From: Gammaproteobacteria bacterium UBA6173
Lineage (GTDB): Bacteria > Pseudomonadota > Gammaproteobacteria > Pseudomonadales > Pseudohongiellaceae
Length of the DNA stretch: 18,323 nucleotides
Reading direction: 5' to 3'
NCBI GenBank assembly: GCA_002422225.1
Contig: DITX01000013.1
Span: 1-18,323 of the forward strand
Shown: piece after piece, positions 15,941 through 18,323 of the stretch
Layout of the letters: each line of letters begins with the position of its first letter
How positions within the stretch are numbered: position 1 is the first letter of the stretch
Notes under the pieces: model-generated
Seen by the model: only the letters and a program-made list of their open reading frames with translations
What the model was told of the DNA's origin: nothing
Databases searched by the model: none
Made by a program: the position numbers and the translations under genes

Positions 15941-16854
15941 ATATCACAAAGTCCCTGCCAGTGTTGGTCAGCGGCGCAAGCGGCTTTGTAGGGAAAACCT
16001 TGTTAAGGCAGCTGCATGGGGCTGCTATTCCTGTGCGCGTGCTGGGTCGACCACAACATGATCTGTTGTTGCCAACAAGTTTGTCCACGGTATGCGAAGG
16101 TATCGATACTGTTGTTCATCTGGCGGCCTACGCCCATGTCAATCATGCCCAAATCCGTCACGTCTATGCTGTGAATGTGGCAGGGACACAACACCTGCTG
16201 AACGCTGCCATCAGGGCCGGTGTGCGCCATTTTGTCTATGTCAGCAGCATTCTGGCAGATCCGGCTTACGATCAGCCGCGCACGGCCTATGGCGATTCCA
16301 AATGCCAGGCAGAACAGTTGTTACTGGCGGCGCATGCTCGGGGAGAGATTGCTGTCAGCATTGCGCGGCCAGTCAATGTCTATGGCCCTGGCATGAAAGG
16401 CAACCTGATGACCTTGCTGCGGCTGATTCGCCGGGGTGTGTTGCCACCTCTGCCCAGGTTTGACCATGCTTTTTCACTGATTGGTGTGGAGGATTTGTGT
16501 GCAGCGTTGCTCTGTATTGCACACGCAACACCCCCCGCCACGCCACCAGTGTTTGTGTTAACGGACGGCCAGACTTACCGCATCAAGGAGCTCGAGCGAG
16601 CCATGCGCGAAGCCGTTGGGAAAACCCAGCCGGCATGGGCAAGCCCCCGGCAAGTGTTTTTTGCCGCGGCCCTGCTGCTGGAAATCGCGGGACGCCTGTT
16701 GCCGCTGAATAACGCTCCGGGATTACGCTCCTATCGTGCCTTGGCACGCAATTACACTGCGGACAGTGCGGCAAGCTTTGCGCAACTTGGCTATAATCCC
16801 CGCTCGACGTTTTACAACACCTTGCCGCAGATTGTGGCAGCCATGGATCAGTAG
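15937..16854 (+). CDS. NAD-dependent nucleotide-sugar epimerase/reductase (extended SDR)
   Basis: Extended short-chain dehydrogenase that probably epimerises or reduces a nucleotide sugar. The 305 residues have the Rossmann motif GASGFVG at 13-19 and the HLAAYAHV block. The catalytic set is Ser in YVSSI, then Tyr118 and Lys122 in YGDSK. RPVNVYGPGMKGN shapes the sugar-binding side. The closest remembered relatives are the UDP-hexose 4-epimerases and 4-reductases of O-antigen clusters (WbpV/WbpK/Gne types); I cannot tell which. It starts within the GT2 stop (ATGA) and ends 22 bases before rmlA. Confidence 0.9.
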   Translation: MNITKSLPVLVSGASGFVGKTLLRQLHGAAIPVRVLGRPQHDLLLPTSLSTVCEGIDTVVHLAAYAHVNHAQIRHVYAVNVAGTQHLLNAAIRAGVRHFVYVSSILADPAYDQPRTAYGDSKCQAEQLLLAAHARGEIAVSIARPVNVYGPGMKGNLMTLLRLIRRGVLPPLPRFDHAFSLIGVEDLCAALLCIAHATPPATPPVFVLTDGQTYRIKELERAMREAVGKTQPAWASPRQVFFAAALLLEIAGRLLPLNNAPGLRSYRALARNYTADSAASFAQLGYNPRSTFYNTLPQIVAAMDQ

Positions 16855-16876
16855 CCGTTCACAGGATTGCAATTTT

Positions 16877-17809
16877 ATGCACAACGCGTCGCCCTCATCA
16901 CCCGCCAACGCCCGTCAGGCAGACACAAACGGTACCCGAACCACAAAAGGCATCATTCTCGCCGGCGGCACCGGCACACGACTGCATCCGATGACAATTT
17001 CTGTCAGCAAACAACTGATGCCGGTGTACGACAAACCCATGATTTATTACCCGCTGTGCACCTTGCTGCAGGCCGGTATTCGCGAAATTCTGATTATCAC
17101 TACGCCCGCCGACCTGCCCTTGTACCGACACCTGTTGGGTGATGGCAGTAAATGGGGCATCAGTCTGCAGTATGCCGAACAACCCAGTCCGGATGGGCTG
17201 GCGCAGGCTTTTCTGATTGGCGAATCGTTTATTGGCTCAGACAGCGTCTGTCTGATTCTGGGTGACAATATTTTTTATGGCAATGCGTTGGAAGACAAAT
17301 TGCAAAATGCCGTCCGTCAGGAAAAAGGCGCTACGGTCTTTGCGTACTACGTGAATGACCCTGAACGTTACGGCGTGGTCGCGCTGGACGAAAATAATAT
17401 TGCCATTGATCTGGAAGAAAAACCGCTTAAACCTAAGTCCAACTACGCGGTGACCGGCCTGTATCTGTATGACAACGACGTGGTGAATGTTGCCAAAACC
17501 ATCAAACCATCGGCGCGCGGTGAGCTTGAAATCACCGACGTCAACAAAGTGTATCTGGCGCGCGGTGACTTAAAAGTGGAGTTGTTCAATCGTGGTACCG
17601 CCTGGTTGGACACCGGTACCGTGCAATCTTTGCTGGATGCTGCCAACTTTATTCGTGTACTTGAGGAGCGACAAGGCTTAAAAATTGCCTGCCCGGAAGA
17701 GATTGCCTACCACAATGGGTTTATTGATGAGCAGCAGCTGCGCGCGCTGGCCGCACCCTTGTCAAAAAGCGGGTACGGCCAGTATCTGTTGAAGCTGATA
17801 CGTAAGTAA
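16877..17809 (+). CDS. rfbA: Glucose-1-phosphate thymidylyltransferase RmlA
   Basis: Makes dTDP-glucose from dTTP and glucose 1-phosphate, the first step to dTDP-rhamnose and other dTDP-6-deoxy sugars. The 310 residues show GIILAGGTGTRLHPMT (25-40), SKQLMPVYDKPMIYYPL, the LGDNIFYG block, EEKPLKPKSNYAVTGLYLYD, and the C-terminal WLDTGT and CPEEIAYHNGFID. The first 23 residues are a polar, Ser/Pro/Asn-rich tail not needed in the family (usual length about 290). The start ATG 16877 has AGGA at 16863-16866, ten bases upstream. The open frame extends further upstream, but only as another reading frame of the epimerase gene. rfbB, rfbC and rfbD are not in the window. Confidence 0.96.
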   Translation: MHNASPSSPANARQADTNGTRTTKGIILAGGTGTRLHPMTISVSKQLMPVYDKPMIYYPLCTLLQAGIREILIITTPADLPLYRHLLGDGSKWGISLQYAEQPSPDGLAQAFLIGESFIGSDSVCLILGDNIFYGNALEDKLQNAVRQEKGATVFAYYVNDPERYGVVALDENNIAIDLEEKPLKPKSNYAVTGLYLYDNDVVNVAKTIKPSARGELEITDVNKVYLARGDLKVELFNRGTAWLDTGTVQSLLDAANFIRVLEERQGLKIACPEEIAYHNGFIDEQQLRALAAPLSKSGYGQYLLKLIRK

Positions 17810-17817
17810 TGCAACGT

Positions 17818-18066
17818 TTACTTTTTATATTGCGTTGCCTGTATCTCGGTATAAAGAACATCAGGTGCAAGATCGGCTTGATTGGGCCAACATATGGCAC
17901 CAAACTCATCGACGGAGACTTTTATAAAAAAATCCGGGTCGTTTAATGGCTCGAACATTGGCCCATACAATCGTGAACTGATATCAACACAACCTGTTGC
18001 GCCATCATCAAATGTCAGCTCGATAATGTAGTCCGGATGGGCAATAGCTTTTACAATTTTGTGCAT
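17818..18066 (-). CDS. DUF2442 domain protein
   Basis: Small 82-residue protein that fits DUF2442: an N-terminal strand pair (YIIELTFDDGATGCVDIS), PLNDPDFFIKVSVDEFGAICWPN and the family signature DLAPDVLY. DUF2442 proteins are commonly found next to DUF4160 proteins and such pairs are often annotated as candidate toxin-antitoxin modules; the biochemical role is not established to my knowledge. The start ATG 18066 lies three bases after the DUF4160 stop, with GGAG six bases upstream. The gene is convergent with rfbA, separated by eight bases. Confidence 0.85.
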   Translation of the reverse strand: MHKIVKAIAHPDYIIELTFDDGATGCVDISSRLYGPMFEPLNDPDFFIKVSVDEFGAICWPNQADLAPDVLYTEIQATQYKK

Positions 18067-18069
18067 AAG

Positions 18070-18323
18070 TCACTCCAGCGGATCAAGCATTAGCAGGGGT
18101 TCATGTCGCAGGCAACGATGCCAGTTATCCAGCAAATCAGATTTGTTGATTTCTGACCACTCCTGCACCATGGCAAGAACTCGTTTGGGCAAACGACCGG
18201 CAATAAGTTCACCGGTCTGAATAGTTACTTTAGCGGCATAATCCCCCTTAATAAACATGGAAATGAGCAGGAATATGATCGCCATAATACATTCTGATGT
18301 AGATTCCGTAAAATACGCACACT
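18070..18323 (-). pseudogene. DUF4160 protein gene, frameshifted and cut by the window edge
   Basis: Two reading frames together make one DUF4160 protein. From the right edge one frame reads FYGIYIRMYYGDHIPAHFHV, the conserved family N-terminus with its His-rich motif, then hits TAA at 18250-18248. The next frame continues KGDYAAKVTIQTGELIAGRL and then EWSEINKSDLLDNW, ending LDPLE at 18070. One extra base in 18247-18256 (probably a T) explains the break. A separate ATG at 18285 opens the second frame but encodes an unrelated hydrophobic stretch instead of the His motif, so it is unlikely to be the true start. The start codon lies beyond the window. The break may be a real mutation or a sequencing error. 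Confidence 0.85.

Noticed and set aside
17811..17838. Inverted repeat GCAACG / CGTTGC at the rfbA-DUF2442 junction as a bidirectional terminator
   Set aside because: The loop is 16 bases, no T-run follows on either strand, and it lies mostly in the DUF2442 coding region.
18070..18285. Stand-alone 71-residue protein starting at ATG 18285 on the minus strand
   Set aside because: Its first 10-12 residues are the out-of-frame reading of the conserved His motif; the adjacent frame gives the true DUF4160 N-terminus, so it is better explained as a frameshifted gene.

Overview
The window looks like a chromosomal segment of a gammaproteobacterium, probably environmental or marine. The signs are a Gram-negative type II secretion system (T2SS), an ABC-type O-antigen exporter, and a secretin with an outer-membrane lipoprotein signal. 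I cannot place the genus from sequence alone. Nothing in the main blocks suggests a phage, transposon, CRISPR array or RNA gene. Coding density is very high and no gene-free stretch exceeds about 140 bases.

Layout: (1) Bases 1-1343 hold the 3' part of a diguanylate cyclase gene that runs in from the left edge. (2) Bases 1482-11348 are one compact plus-strand operon of ten T2SS genes in the order L-M-E-F-D-G-H-I-J-K. Most junctions overlap by 1-23 bases or are a few bases apart. The operon has no recognisable gspC, gspN, gspO (prepilin peptidase) or pilotin gene. Its secretin carries a lipobox, so it may reach the outer membrane without a pilotin, as HxcQ of Pseudomonas aeruginosa does. (3) Bases 11359-13369, minus strand and convergent with gspK, hold the O-antigen/polysaccharide ABC transporter pair wzm-wzt. 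(4) Bases 13488-17809, plus strand and divergent from wzm, hold a PIG-L/LmbE-type deacetylase, an exported proline-rich protein of unknown function, a family 2 glycosyltransferase, an NAD-dependent sugar epimerase/reductase and the dTDP-glucose synthase RmlA. (5) Bases 17818-18323, minus strand, hold a DUF4160/DUF2442 pair of the kind often annotated as a candidate toxin-antitoxin module. The DUF4160 gene is frameshifted and runs off the right edge.

How the parts fit: the gsp operon supplies the inner-membrane platform (L, M, F), the ATPase (E), the pseudopilus (G-K) and the outer-membrane channel (D). The clamp protein GspC is missing. The exported protein at 14348-15082 has a short beta-rich segment that faintly resembles the GspC homology region; this is a hypothesis only. 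The sugar genes would make (RmlA, epimerase), assemble (GT2), trim (deacetylase) and export (Wzm/Wzt) a surface polysaccharide.

The observations most worth following up are the GspC-less, reordered T2SS with its probable liposecretin, the unknown exported protein at 14348-15082, a possible leaderless start for the deacetylase gene, and the clear frameshift in the DUF4160 gene.
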